Assembly: GCA_910588325.1 (NCBI GenBank)
Contig: CAJUPP010000005.1
Coordinates: forward strand, 18,643-82,642
Reading direction: 5' to 3'
Length of the DNA stretch: 64,000 nt
DNA from: an uncultured Hungatella sp.
GTDB lineage: Bacteria; Bacillota; Clostridia; Lachnospirales; Lachnospiraceae
In this document: positions 45,051 through 53,780 of the stretch, in pieces
Position numbering within the stretch: the first letter of the stretch is position 1
Layout of the letters: each line of letters starts with the position of its first letter
Translations under genes and position numbers: made by a program
Notes under the pieces: model-generated
Told to the model about the DNA's origin: nothing
The model's input: the letters and a program-made list of their open reading frames with translations, nothing else
Database searches by the model: none

Positions 45051-45078
45051 TTGACATTTCCAAACTATATTGTATATT
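45051..45078 (+). promoter_or_regulatory. Promoter candidate for the LysR gene
   Basis: TTGACA (45051-45056) and TATATT (45073-45078) are 16 bases apart upstream of the LysR gene, within the divergent LURP/LysR spacer. Confidence 0.5.
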
Positions 45079-45163
45079 GTAAACTGTACGATTGAAAACC
45101 CTGTCTTTTATGGTAAAACTTCTTCTTATTATTGAAATATATTCCGAATACCGGGAGAAATAC

Positions 45164-46126
45164 ATGATGCTAAACTGTCAAAATCTGACCTATTTTCTTG
45201 CAGTCGCAGATGAACTGAATTTTACGAAAGCTGCTGAAAAGCTTTTCATCAGCCAGCAGGCTCTCAGCAGCCATATTGCAGTGATAGAAAAAGAACTGGA
45301 CGTTCCCCTTTTTATGCGGAAGCCCTCCTTAAAGCTGACTTACGCCGGCGAGGTTTTCTACCGCCATGCACAGAAGCTGTTAAAAGATTACTCCAATCTT
45401 TTCACTGAGTTAAAAGATATCAAAGAAGGGAAACGTGGAGAACTGACCATCGGCATCTCACACACCAGAGGCCATCTTCTCCTTCCCAAGATACTTCCGA
45501 TTTTCATGGAGAAATATCCTCTTATAGAAATCCGGGTTTTGGAGGACAATGTAGAACAGCTGGAACAGGCATTGATTAAAAAGACCATTGATTTTGCCAT
45601 CATTCACGAAACCGCCTCTTCTCCGGACATTGTGTACGTTCCGCTGTTTCCGGAAAAAATCCTTCTGGTGGTTTCTTCCACACTGCTGGACCGCTATGAG
45701 AACTGCCAGTCCATTCGGGAAACCTTAAAAAAGGAGGGAAAAATCTCCTGCATGGAAGAGATTCCTTTTCTTCTGAATAAAAAGGGCAACATTTCCCGGG
45801 AGATTTCCAACCGGATTTTTAAAGAGGAAAACTGGAAGCCAAATATTCTGCTTGAGACGGAAAATATTGAAACCATCGGTGAAATGTGTGTCAACGGAAT
45901 CGGGGCTGTATTCTATCCTTCCTTCCTTCTTGACGGCCTTCTGTCCGAAAAACAGGGAGGGAAGCTGGAAGTCTATGAATTGAACTATCCCTGCACCCAC
46001 CCCTCCATTTCTGTTGCACAATATAAAGACCATACTCCTATCATTCCGCAAAATGACATTGTCAATATCATAAAAAAAGCGCTGGGCCGCCGTTCGGACA
46101 CTGTCAGTCTCCCACAGCCACAATAA
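45164..46126 (+). CDS. LysR family transcriptional regulator
   Basis: The 320-residue protein has the LysR winged helix at the N-terminus (FLAVADELNFTKAAEKLFIS, QQALSSHI) and a two-lobed effector domain (GELTIGISHTRGHLLLPKIL). The start at 45164 has GGGAG upstream; a frame from 45092 adds 24 residues with no ribosome site. It precedes the YitT gene in the same direction and is divergent from the LURP-one gene; either could be its target. Confidence 0.9.
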   Translation: MMLNCQNLTYFLAVADELNFTKAAEKLFISQQALSSHIAVIEKELDVPLFMRKPSLKLTYAGEVFYRHAQKLLKDYSNLFTELKDIKEGKRGELTIGISHTRGHLLLPKILPIFMEKYPLIEIRVLEDNVEQLEQALIKKTIDFAIIHETASSPDIVYVPLFPEKILLVVSSTLLDRYENCQSIRETLKKEGKISCMEEIPFLLNKKGNISREISNRIFKEENWKPNILLETENIETIGEMCVNGIGAVFYPSFLLDGLLSEKQGGKLEVYELNYPCTHPSISVAQYKDHTPIIPQNDIVNIIKKALGRRSDTVSLPQPQ

Positions 46127-46217
46127 AAAGGTTGTGGCATTATCAACAAAAACCTGTTTTACAATTTGGAAATTTTGTATTATTTTAATCATGTAAGGGT
46201 ATGTTTTAGGGGAGAAT

Positions 46218-47084
46218 ATGATTATGAATCGTAAAACAGTATCTAAAGTTTTTTATGAGTACGGATTGATTACTTTCGCCATTCTTTTGATGGATGTTGG
46301 AATCTATGTATTCAAATTTCCAAACCATTTTTCCTTTGGCGGCGTTTCCGGTCTGGCTGTTATCCTCAACAGTCTCCTTGGAATCCCGGCCAGCCAGATT
46401 AATCTTGTCATCAACCTGGTTCTTCTAGTGGTCGGATTCGTGATGCTTGGAAAGGGATTCGGCATAAAAACCACTTATGCCACGATTCTCTCTTCCGTAG
46501 TCTTAAGCGTGATGGAATGGAAGTTTCCTCTTAATGCTCCGCTCACCCATGAGCCTATTCTGGAACTTTTGTATGCCATCGCATTTCCGGCTGTGGCTGC
46601 TGCCATACTGTTCTATGTCAATGCGTCCGGCGGCGGAACGGATATCATTGCCATGATTTTGAAAAAATATTCCACCGTTGATATTGGCATGGCTCTGCTT
46701 CTTACGGATACTGCAATCGTGGCGCTGTCATTCCTGGTTTTTGATGTGCCCACAGGTCTGTTTTCCGTATGCGGCCTGATTGCCAAGTCCATCTTTGTGG
46801 ATCAGACTTTGGATCAGATGAAGTTAAGCAAATATTTTACTATTATCTGCGATGATCCCGCTCCTATCTGCACCTTCATCAAGGATGTGCTGCATCGAAG
46901 CGCTACCATTTATCATGCAGAAGGGATTTATACCCATGAAGGGAAAACCATTATCCTCTGTGCTCTTGATCCAAGACAGGCCGTGCTTTTACAGAGATAC
47001 ATCCGCAAAACGGAACCTTCTGCATTCATTATGATTACAAAAAGCAGCGAAACCATTGGCAAAGGGTTTCAGTTAAGTATCTGA
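46218..47084 (+). CDS. YitT family membrane protein (DUF161 + DUF2179)
   Basis: The 288-residue protein has five or six membrane segments in the N-terminal 190 residues with FPNHFSFGGVSGLAVIL and NASGGGTDIIAMIL, then a cytoplasmic DUF2179 domain ending in FIMITKSSETIGKGF. The transported substrate of YitT proteins is not established. GGGGAG precedes two in-frame ATGs (46218 and 46224); the second has better spacing. It lies 90 bases after the LysR gene. Confidence 0.9.
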   Translation: MIMNRKTVSKVFYEYGLITFAILLMDVGIYVFKFPNHFSFGGVSGLAVILNSLLGIPASQINLVINLVLLVVGFVMLGKGFGIKTTYATILSSVVLSVMEWKFPLNAPLTHEPILELLYAIAFPAVAAAILFYVNASGGGTDIIAMILKKYSTVDIGMALLLTDTAIVALSFLVFDVPTGLFSVCGLIAKSIFVDQTLDQMKLSKYFTIICDDPAPICTFIKDVLHRSATIYHAEGIYTHEGKTIILCALDPRQAVLLQRYIRKTEPSAFIMITKSSETIGKGFQLSI

Positions 47085-47111
47085 TAAGTTGAATCAGCTC
47101 CTCATTTGTGC

Positions 47112-47166
47112 CTTATCCTGTTGGTATTCAGATAATTGATTATCAAGAGGGTAAGGCATTTGTTTT
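47112..47166 (+). terminator. Intrinsic terminator after yitT
   Basis: TGCCTTATCC and GGGTAAGGCA pair with an inner GATAAT/ATTATC stem and are followed by TTTGTTTTG. Confidence 0.8.
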
Positions 47167-47200
47167 GTCCCGCCTAAATGCACTCAGAAATACTTAAAGT

Positions 47201-47977
47201 TTAAAAGCAGGTAAATGCGCCGTCAATCACAAAGTCCGCCCCTGTGGTGAAGGAGCTGGTATCTCCGGCAAGATAGACACAGATAGACTGAAGTTCCTCC
47301 GGCCTTCCCATTCTTCCAAGAGGGGCCATGGCATTCCATTTTTCAATCAGAGGAATCAAAGTCGGAGAATTCAGTGTCAGTTCCGTCCCGATATATCCCG
47401 GACTGATGCTGTTTACGCGGACACCGCGCGCGGCCCATTCGATTGCCAGCGATTTTGTCAGCTGGATAACTCCTGCCTTCGAAGCATTGTATGCACACTG
47501 AGGCTGAGGCACATTAACAATGTGGGCGGACATGGAAGCTGTGTTAATGATGGAACCGCCGCCATGCTCCAGCATATATTTTCCTGCCGCGACGTCTGTC
47601 AGAAAAATTCCGTTTAAATTAATGTTGATGACCTTATTCCACTGCTCATAAGTCATCTCCTCTGCCGGCGCATTGATACAGATTCCTGCATTGTTGTGAC
47701 AGAAATCAAGTCCTCCCAATTCCTTCACAACCAGGGCCACCATCGTATCCACCTGCTCCTTATCGGTACAGTCTGTCCGGACTGCAATCACTTTTCTGCC
47801 TGTTTCTTCTGCCAGCTTTGCCGCTGTCTTTTTCGCCTCTTCATAGTCCACATCCACGATGGCCACATCCGCACCGGCTTCTGCAAATGCAGTTGCCGTA
47901 CTCTTACCGATGCCTCTCGCCCCTCCTGTTACAAACCCCTTTTTTCCGTCCAGTCTCATTTTTTCAATAATTCCCAT
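47201..47977 (-). CDS. Short-chain dehydrogenase/reductase
   Basis: The 258-residue oxidoreductase has the nucleotide-binding GGARGIGKS, the NNAG motif (HNNAGICI), catalytic Ser in NTASMSA, and YNASKAG. Asp in VDVDYEEA at the second strand end favours NAD over NADP. The ATG at 47977 is preceded by AGGAG. It is divergent from a ROK repressor, so its substrate is probably a sugar, polyol or sugar acid (inference). Confidence 0.9.
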   Translation of the reverse strand: MGIIEKMRLDGKKGFVTGGARGIGKSTATAFAEAGADVAIVDVDYEEAKKTAAKLAEETGRKVIAVRTDCTDKEQVDTMVALVVKELGGLDFCHNNAGICINAPAEEMTYEQWNKVININLNGIFLTDVAAGKYMLEHGGGSIINTASMSAHIVNVPQPQCAYNASKAGVIQLTKSLAIEWAARGVRVNSISPGYIGTELTLNSPTLIPLIEKWNAMAPLGRMGRPEELQSICVYLAGDTSSFTTGADFVIDGAFTCF

Positions 47978-47997
47978 GATATTCTCCTTCTTAAAAT

Positions 47998-48022
47998 AAT
48001 TTTGTAAAATCATTTATCAAAA
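47998..48022. promoter_or_regulatory. Operator copy A in SDR/ROK spacer
   Basis: ATTTTGTAAAATCATTTATC followed by AAAAT lies just upstream of the SDR gene. The same sequence occurs inverted at 48144-48168, each copy close to one of the divergent genes. Confidence 0.6.
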
Positions 48023-48134
48023 TATAATTACATATTAGGAGAGAAACTTCGTTTCGTCAATAGGACATATTGTACAATTTTTCGATCTCTAAATTATATA
48101 GATTATCCAATAGATTTCCCACTGTGCTCCATGC

Positions 48135-48140
48135 TATAAT
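48135..48140 (+). promoter_or_regulatory. -10 box of the ROK gene
   Basis: TATAAT lies about 40 bases upstream of the ROK ATG, directly before operator copy B. No good -35 is visible. Confidence 0.5.
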
Positions 48141-48143
48141 ACT

Positions 48144-48168
48144 ATTTTATAAAATCATTTTACAAAAT
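48144..48168. promoter_or_regulatory. Operator copy B in SDR/ROK spacer
   Basis: The complement of this 25-base stretch matches copy A at nearly every position (ATTTTGTAAAAT, then ATTT-rich). Position over the transcription start of the ROK gene suits autorepression. Confidence 0.6.
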
Positions 48169-48181
48169 AAAGGATGAGTTT

Positions 48182-49315
48182 ATGAAAAGAAGTATTACAC
48201 CAAATCAAATCCGACAAAATAACCGCAGCTTGATCTATGATTTTATTTATAAAAACAGAAAGGTTTCCCAGCAGGATATCTCCTATGCGCTCCATTTAAG
48301 CCGTCCTACGGTCACCGCCAATTTAACAGCTATGGAGCAGGATGGGCTGGTACAAAAAAACGGGCTGATTGATACGGAATATGTGGGAAGAAAAGCTTTT
48401 GCTTATTCCATTGTTCCCGATTACCGCATCAGCCTCGGAGTAGAAATCTTAAAAAAAGAAGTGAACCTGATCGCCGTAAATCTGTATGGTGAAAAAATAG
48501 GCCGAATGGAGTATAGGATTTCCTTCGAACCCAATGACTCCTATTTTCAGGCAGTCAGCAATAAAATACTGGAGTTTAAAGCTTCACTTGGAACGGCGGA
48601 TGAGCAGATTCTTGGTATTGGCTTTGCCGTGCAGGGACTGGTAACACCGGATAAGAAGACCATACTATACGGTGAAATCCTGTCATGCACCGGGCTGTCT
48701 ATTACGGAATTTTCCCTCCGCCTTCCATATCCATGTTCCTTTATCCATGACGCAGACAGCGCTGCTATCTCGGAACTGTGGGCCTGGCCGGAACTTACAG
48801 ATGCCTTCTATCTGTCTCTAAGCAGACACCTTGGGGCTGCCATTATCTCCAAAGGCATTATACTTGCCGGAAAGCACGGTCACAGCTCCACCATAGAGCA
48901 CATTCAGATGCAGCCAAACGGCGTCAAATGTTACTGCGGCAAAAGGGGATGCATGGAAACTCTGCTGTCTCTGACATCGCTCCTTGATGAATCCGAAACA
49001 CCGGAAATGTTTTTTGCAAATGTACGGCAAAAAGAGCCTTCCGCCTTAAAACGCTGGAACGAGTTTCTCACCAATCTAGCCAAAGCCGTCAATATGCTTC
49101 ATTTGATTTATGATACGGATTTTATTCTGGGAGGATACCTGGCCCAGTATCTGTGCCAGGAAGATATCGATTTTCTTCATGCGCAGATTCAGCAAATGAC
49201 CCCTTTTGAGGAAGAACATGATTTTCTTCTGATAAGCAGAATGCCCAGGCATAATATTTCCATCGGTGCTGCCCTTCCTTATATCCAGGCATTTTTAAAC
49301 AGTACTGTTATCTGA
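48182..49315 (+). CDS. ROK family transcriptional repressor
   Basis: The 377-residue regulator has an N-terminal helix-turn-helix (VSQQDISYALHLSRPTVTAN) and a ROK domain with the zinc-binding CYCGKRGCMETLL. A DxGxT ATP-binding motif is not recognisable at the start of the domain, consistent with a non-catalytic sugar sensor. AAAGGATG precedes the ATG. It is divergent from the SDR gene and two matching inverted sites lie in the spacer. Confidence 0.9.
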   Translation: MKRSITPNQIRQNNRSLIYDFIYKNRKVSQQDISYALHLSRPTVTANLTAMEQDGLVQKNGLIDTEYVGRKAFAYSIVPDYRISLGVEILKKEVNLIAVNLYGEKIGRMEYRISFEPNDSYFQAVSNKILEFKASLGTADEQILGIGFAVQGLVTPDKKTILYGEILSCTGLSITEFSLRLPYPCSFIHDADSAAISELWAWPELTDAFYLSLSRHLGAAIISKGIILAGKHGHSSTIEHIQMQPNGVKCYCGKRGCMETLLSLTSLLDESETPEMFFANVRQKEPSALKRWNEFLTNLAKAVNMLHLIYDTDFILGGYLAQYLCQEDIDFLHAQIQQMTPFEEEHDFLLISRMPRHNISIGAALPYIQAFLNSTVI

Positions 49316-49366
49316 TAACATCAGCCCTGTCTATCTGTCCATGAGTATCAGGCTGCAGTCCCCTCA

Positions 49367-49888
49367 TCAAATCCCCCACATTTTACAAAAAATACCTGCA
49401 AGATCCTCTGCGCTCTCCTTTGCACCATTCTGCAGCCATACAATTGCCGTATTATACAACGCGCCTATATACATGTAAATCTGATACTTCTCAATGGAAC
49501 GGTTGGGCATGGTTCCTGCAATCTGCTCATGAAACCAGTTTAACCGCTCCAGCAATATGGATCCATATCCAAACTCATACAGATCCAGCACAAAACTGCC
49601 GTACTTCTTTAAATATTGAAAACCTCTGCACACATTTTCATAGGTAAAATATTTCTCCTCGCTGCCGTCAATGGCATCCCAATACTGTTCCAGCACATCC
49701 TCAATCAGGGTGAGAAGAACGTCTTCCTTAGAATCATAATTCCGATAAAAAGAAATTCTTGCCACTCCTGCTGTCTCAATCAGTTCTGAAATTGAAATAT
49801 CTGAAAAGCTTTTTTCATGCATTAATGTCAGCAATGCCTTCACAATGCTGCTCTTGACCCGCAGATTTGCCTCTTTCCGTTTATCCAT
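49367..49888 (-). CDS. TetR family transcriptional regulator
   Basis: The 173-residue protein has a TetR helix-turn-helix (SISELIETAGVARISFYRNY) and a helical C-terminal domain of the TetR_C_7-like kind. It is divergent from the DegV gene, with a palindrome in the spacer, and probably regulates that gene. Its ligand is unknown. Confidence 0.9.
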   Translation of the reverse strand: MDKRKEANLRVKSSIVKALLTLMHEKSFSDISISELIETAGVARISFYRNYDSKEDVLLTLIEDVLEQYWDAIDGSEEKYFTYENVCRGFQYLKKYGSFVLDLYEFGYGSILLERLNWFHEQIAGTMPNRSIEKYQIYMYIGALYNTAIVWLQNGAKESAEDLAGIFCKMWGI

Positions 49889-49983
49889 ACATTCTCCATC
49901 TTGCCGTATTCCCCGGCATTTTATTTATCTGATACAATTTAACCCATTTTGTACCACATACAGATCTTGTTGAATTTCGTTTT

Positions 49984-50005
49984 ATGTGATACAGTTGTTT
50001 CACAT
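49984..50005. promoter_or_regulatory. Palindromic TetR operator candidate
   Basis: ATGTGATACAG-TTGTTTCACAT is a near-perfect inverted repeat (ATGTGA/TCACAT) between the TetR and DegV genes, about 45 bases from the DegV start. Confidence 0.55.
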
Positions 50006-50049
50006 CAGTTTAACACAAATAACCAATTTGTCAATTTAAGGAGAATCTT

Positions 50050-50934
50050 ATGAAAACAGCAGTCTTAACCGATACAAACAGTGGAATCACCGTAGAAAGG
50101 GGAAAAAAATACGGCATCTATGTGCTCCCCATGCCCGTAATCATAGACGAACAGAATTATCTGGAAGGCGTTGATATCACCCACCAGCAATTGTACCGTG
50201 CCCTTCTGGATGACAGAGAGGTCTCCTCCTCCCAGCCTTCCCCCGGAGCCGTTATGGAACTGTGGGACAAGGTCTTAAGTGACGGGTATGACGAGATTGT
50301 TTATATTCCCATGTCCAGCGGACTCAGCGGCTCCTGCTCCAATGCCATGCAGCTCGCCTCAGAATATGATTCCAAAGTGTGGGTTGTAGACAATCACCGG
50401 ATTTCAGTCACCCTTATGGAATCGGTTCTTGATGCAAAAGCTCTGGCCGACCAGGGACTTTCCGCCTGCGAGATCAAACATAACCTGGAATCCAACGCTT
50501 ATGATGCCAGCATCTATATCACAGTCAACTCGCTAAAGTACCTGAAAAAAAGCGGCCGCATCACTCCTTCCGCCGCCGCCATTGCCAACGTCCTGAATAT
50601 CAAGCCGGTGCTTACCATTCAGGGGGAAAAACTGGATTCCTTCGCCAAAGTCCGGGGAATCAAACAGAGTGAGAAAAAAATGATTGAGGCTCTCCAGGCA
50701 GATATTGCAGCCCGTTTTTCCGATATTCCTTTCAAACAGCTGAAGATTGGAACAGCCGGAACCTTTGAAAAGGAAGAGGATGCCCACCGCTGGCAGGATA
50801 TGGTACAGTCTGCCTTTCCAAAGATTCCGGTCTATTACTTCCCTCTCTCCTGCAGCATTGCCTGTCATGTAGGATTGAACGCTTCCGGAATCGGTATCTC
50901 CGTAATAGAAGAATGCAGGGCGGCAGAGACATAA
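50050..50934 (+). CDS. DegV family fatty acid-binding protein
   Basis: The 294-residue product has the DegV fold: TDTNSGI near the N-terminus, YIPMSSGLSGSCSNAM, and LKKSGRITPSAAAIANVLNI with ligand-contact residues. DegV/FakB proteins present fatty acids to the FakA kinase for phosphorylation. No FakA gene is nearby. AAGGAGAATCTT precedes the ATG. The divergent TetR gene may link expression to a lipid signal, which is inference. Confidence 0.9.
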   Translation: MKTAVLTDTNSGITVERGKKYGIYVLPMPVIIDEQNYLEGVDITHQQLYRALLDDREVSSSQPSPGAVMELWDKVLSDGYDEIVYIPMSSGLSGSCSNAMQLASEYDSKVWVVDNHRISVTLMESVLDAKALADQGLSACEIKHNLESNAYDASIYITVNSLKYLKKSGRITPSAAAIANVLNIKPVLTIQGEKLDSFAKVRGIKQSEKKMIEALQADIAARFSDIPFKQLKIGTAGTFEKEEDAHRWQDMVQSAFPKIPVYYFPLSCSIACHVGLNASGIGISVIEECRAAET

Positions 50935-51066
50935 ATCGGATTCTCTCTGCCACCACACGCTTATTCCGTCTTATCGGCCTTCAATGCGCCATTACGGTCT
51001 CCAATACTCATCCGCTGAAGGAACCGGCAAAAAACAGCCACAGGATATATCTGTTTTCACTCAATC

Positions 51067-51597
51067 CTATATGAAGTGTTCCTCATAGCTTATCCCATAA
51101 CAACACACATTCTCGTAATGTCCGTCTTTATAAGCCTTGCTTTGATGCACACTCTCCTTACGAAAGCCGCACGCCTCAAACAACCTGCGGGAAGCCATAT
51201 TACTTTCCAGAATATTTGCATAAATATGCTTTAACTTAAGCTCCCGAAATCCATAAGAAACCACAGCCTTTACCGCTTCTTCTCCGTACCCTTTGCCTCT
51301 GGCAGACCTTATAAGCTTTATGTAAATCTCTGCCGTCCCATTTCTCAAATCCACATCCGAAAGCACAAGAATTCCCAATCCCTCTGCCCGCCTCTTTCTG
51401 TCCGCAATTATGCTGCGGACATTCCCGGCACCATCTGCCAGAGAACGGAACCAATCCATCTGGTGGGCATAGGAAACCTGGCTTGAATAACCTCCCGTCA
51501 CTTTCCCAGCCTCCGGCACCTTATTCAAGTGTAAAAGCATCTCTTCATCCTGTTCCTCAATCTCCCGAAGAACCACCCGTTTTCCCCCAATCTCCAT
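51067..51597 (-). CDS. GNAT family N-acetyltransferase, RimJ/RimL-like
   Basis: The 176-residue protein has GNAT motifs RGKGYGEEAVKAVVSYGF and NMASRRLFEACGFRKES, typical of RimJ/RimL or SpeG-like acetyltransferases. Substrate is unknown. The ATG at 51597 has GGGGGAGAG just upstream; the longer frame from 51648 lacks one. Confidence 0.88.
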   Translation of the reverse strand: MEIGGKRVVLREIEEQDEEMLLHLNKVPEAGKVTGGYSSQVSYAHQMDWFRSLADGAGNVRSIIADRKRRAEGLGILVLSDVDLRNGTAEIYIKLIRSARGKGYGEEAVKAVVSYGFRELKLKHIYANILESNMASRRLFEACGFRKESVHQSKAYKDGHYENVCCYGISYEEHFI

Positions 51598-51803
51598 GTC
51601 TCTCCCCCTGCCGAAATCCCATAGTATCATCTTATCTACTTCTGGCATTTCTTGTCAAGCAGTACATAAAATTTTACCGAAATTCATGTCTGATTCCCCG
51701 CCGTCTGAACCAATGTCATTTCATTAACGTTTTACTGCCAGAGATAACGTAGCCCAACGAGAGAATGACCTTGCCGTCCGAACATCTTCAAAAGGAATTC
51801 CCA

Positions 51804-51836
51804 TTAAAAAAGCCGCTTAAAAAATTAAGCCGCTCT
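51804..51836 (-). terminator. Intrinsic terminator of the btu operon
   Basis: On the minus strand GCGGCTTAA pairs with TTAAGCGGC (one mismatch) and is followed by TTTTTT, about 15 bases after the ATPase stop. The rest of the spacer to 51597 shows nothing recognisable. Confidence 0.7.
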
Positions 51837-51850
51837 AATGTACAATAAAG

Positions 51851-52615
51851 TTATTCCTCTCCCCACTTTCCAGAAAATAGGGAAAAATCCATCTGCCCAT
51901 CCTGATTCCTGCAGGCATTTCCGCAGATACCAAACACCTGACGGACACATTCTGACCGAAGGGCCTTAAGAGGCGTTCCCTCGGCCTCCACCCTTCCGTC
52001 TTTCAAAAGATAAATCCAGTCGCAATAATGGGACGCCAGCCTCAAATCATGGAGCACAATCAAAACCGTCCTGCCGCTCTGTTTCAGATAATCCAGCAAA
52101 AACAGCTGATGACGGATATCCAGATGATTGGTAGGTTCATCCAGAATCAGCGTATCCGCCCCCAGCGCAACGGCACGGGCAATAAATACCAGTTTCCTCT
52201 CACCTCCAGACAAAGAAAGAATACTGCGCTCTGCCAGATGGGACATCTTTAACTCCTCAAGCGCCTGATGCACCACCTCTTTCGCCGGACGGCTTTTGTC
52301 TTTTCTTGCATACATAGCCATAGACACCACATCGGCAACCGAAAAATCAAACATACTGCCTGCATCCTGTCCTACATATCCAATCATAGAAGCCAGCCGT
52401 TTCGCTCCCATCCCGGCAGTGTCCTTACCATCTGCCAGAATTTTCCCGCTGTATGGATGACAGATATCAAAGGTAGTTTTAATCAATGTAGACTTCCCGC
52501 ATCCGTTAGGCCCGAGAATCCCGGTAACCTTCCCTTCCCTGGCTGTCAGGCTGATTCCCTTTACGATCTCCCTGCCTCCCAGCCGCACATGAATATCTTC
52601 ATAAGACAGTTTCAT
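51851..52615 (-). CDS. btuD: Cobalamin ABC transporter ATPase
   Basis: The 254-residue ATPase of the FecE/BtuD group has Walker A GPNGCGKSTLIKT, signature LSGGERKLVFIARA and Walker B TLILDEPTNHLD. It powers the permease encoded just upstream. Assignment to cobalamin rests on the riboswitch controlling the operon rather than on the protein itself; iron-siderophore ATPases look alike. Confidence 0.88.
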   Translation of the reverse strand: MKLSYEDIHVRLGGREIVKGISLTAREGKVTGILGPNGCGKSTLIKTTFDICHPYSGKILADGKDTAGMGAKRLASMIGYVGQDAGSMFDFSVADVVSMAMYARKDKSRPAKEVVHQALEELKMSHLAERSILSLSGGERKLVFIARAVALGADTLILDEPTNHLDIRHQLFLLDYLKQSGRTVLIVLHDLRLASHYCDWIYLLKDGRVEAEGTPLKALRSECVRQVFGICGNACRNQDGQMDFSLFSGKWGEE

Positions 52616-52685
52616 CCCTTTTCTCTCCCCGTCCTTTTAGAACCTCTCCTAAATTTCCCTGCACCGTCTCAAACGTCCCGCCCGG

Positions 52686-53780
52686 TCACAAAGAGTTTTC
52701 GCCGGTGCTCTTTCGAATCATCAGAAACAAGAAAAACGGCGCACCCACAAATGCGGTAATAATTCCAAGGGGAATCTCCGCCGCCCCAAATGCACTTCTG
52801 GCAAAAGCATCCGCCCATATAAGGTAGATACTGCCTGTAAGGGCACACAGAGGAATAATCAGACGATTATCGCTGGTGCCGGAAAGAAGCCGGACCACAT
52901 GAGGAACTACGAGCCCCACAAAACCGATAATACCAGTGACAGACACCAGAGATGCCACCACAACCGAACAGAGAAAAAACATGGCACTCCGAAAAACCTT
53001 CACTTGAAGTCCCAAAGCCTGAGCATCTTCATCCCCCATCATCATCATGTTAAAATGCTTTCCGCACAAGGTAAATATCACGGTTCCTCCCATAGTGCCC
53101 ACAGCCGGAAGCGCCAGGGTCTTCCACTGGGCGGAGGCGATGCTTCCCATCTGCCAGTTGTAAACCGCAGCAATGCTTTCCGGGCTTTTCGCCAAAAAGA
53201 TAAGGAAACTGGTGACCGCGCTCATAACCGCATTAACCGCAGTTCCCGAAAGCAGCAACGTCACAGGCTGCAGCTTCCCGCCTCCCGCCATTTTCGCCAT
53301 AAAATAAACCACATAAGAAGAAAGCAGGGCTCCCAAAAACGCCATAACTGTCGTCTGATACTGTCCGGCGGCAAACGGCAGGATGGGAAGAGGCGCCAAA
53401 AGCGCCCAGGCCGCTCCTGCCGAGGCACCTGATGAGATTCCTAAAATATAAGGGTCAGCAATGGGATTCAGCACCAGAGACTGCATGGCGCTGCCGCACA
53501 CTGCCAGCCCTGTCCCGCACAGAGCTGCAAAGAGAACTCTGGGAAGCCGGATATTCCAGACAATCTGAAAATGCGGCATACTCCACAGCCCCTCTTCCAG
53601 CTCCCTTCCTCCCTGAAATAAACAGTCCTTTAAAATTCCGAATACTGCAGAAACCGGAATGTCTGCAGAACCGATACTGATGGTGACAACTGCGGAAACC
53701 ATCAAAACCGCTGTCAGTGACGGAAACAGAAACAGCCCCCGCAGATTCTGTCTCCGCCCTTTTCCCCCTACCGGAAGCAT
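52686..53780 (-). CDS. btuC: Cobalamin ABC transporter permease (FecCD family)
   Basis: The 364-residue protein shows about ten membrane segments and FecCD/BtuC motifs: RLPRVLFAALCGTGLAVCG, GISSGASAGAAWAL, and VPHVVRLLSGTSDNR. The start overlaps the binding-protein stop by 13 bases, showing coupling. The upstream ribosome site is weak, consistent with re-initiation. Confidence 0.9.
   Translation of the reverse strand: MLPVGGKGRRQNLRGLFLFPSLTAVLMVSAVVTISIGSADIPVSAVFGILKDCLFQGGRELEEGLWSMPHFQIVWNIRLPRVLFAALCGTGLAVCGSAMQSLVLNPIADPYILGISSGASAGAAWALLAPLPILPFAAGQYQTTVMAFLGALLSSYVVYFMAKMAGGGKLQPVTLLLSGTAVNAVMSAVTSFLIFLAKSPESIAAVYNWQMGSIASAQWKTLALPAVGTMGGTVIFTLCGKHFNMMMMGDEDAQALGLQVKVFRSAMFFLCSVVVASLVSVTGIIGFVGLVVPHVVRLLSGTSDNRLIIPLCALTGSIYLIWADAFARSAFGAAEIPLGIITAFVGAPFFLFLMIRKSTGENSL

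Noticed and set aside
44473..45165. 230-residue version of the LURP-one protein
   Set aside because: The N-terminal extension covers the LysR promoter and has no ribosome site; ATG at 44943 has AGGAAGG.
51598..51803. Hidden gene in the GNAT-btuD spacer
   Set aside because: No frame with a ribosome site or recognisable protein; no RNA motif seen.
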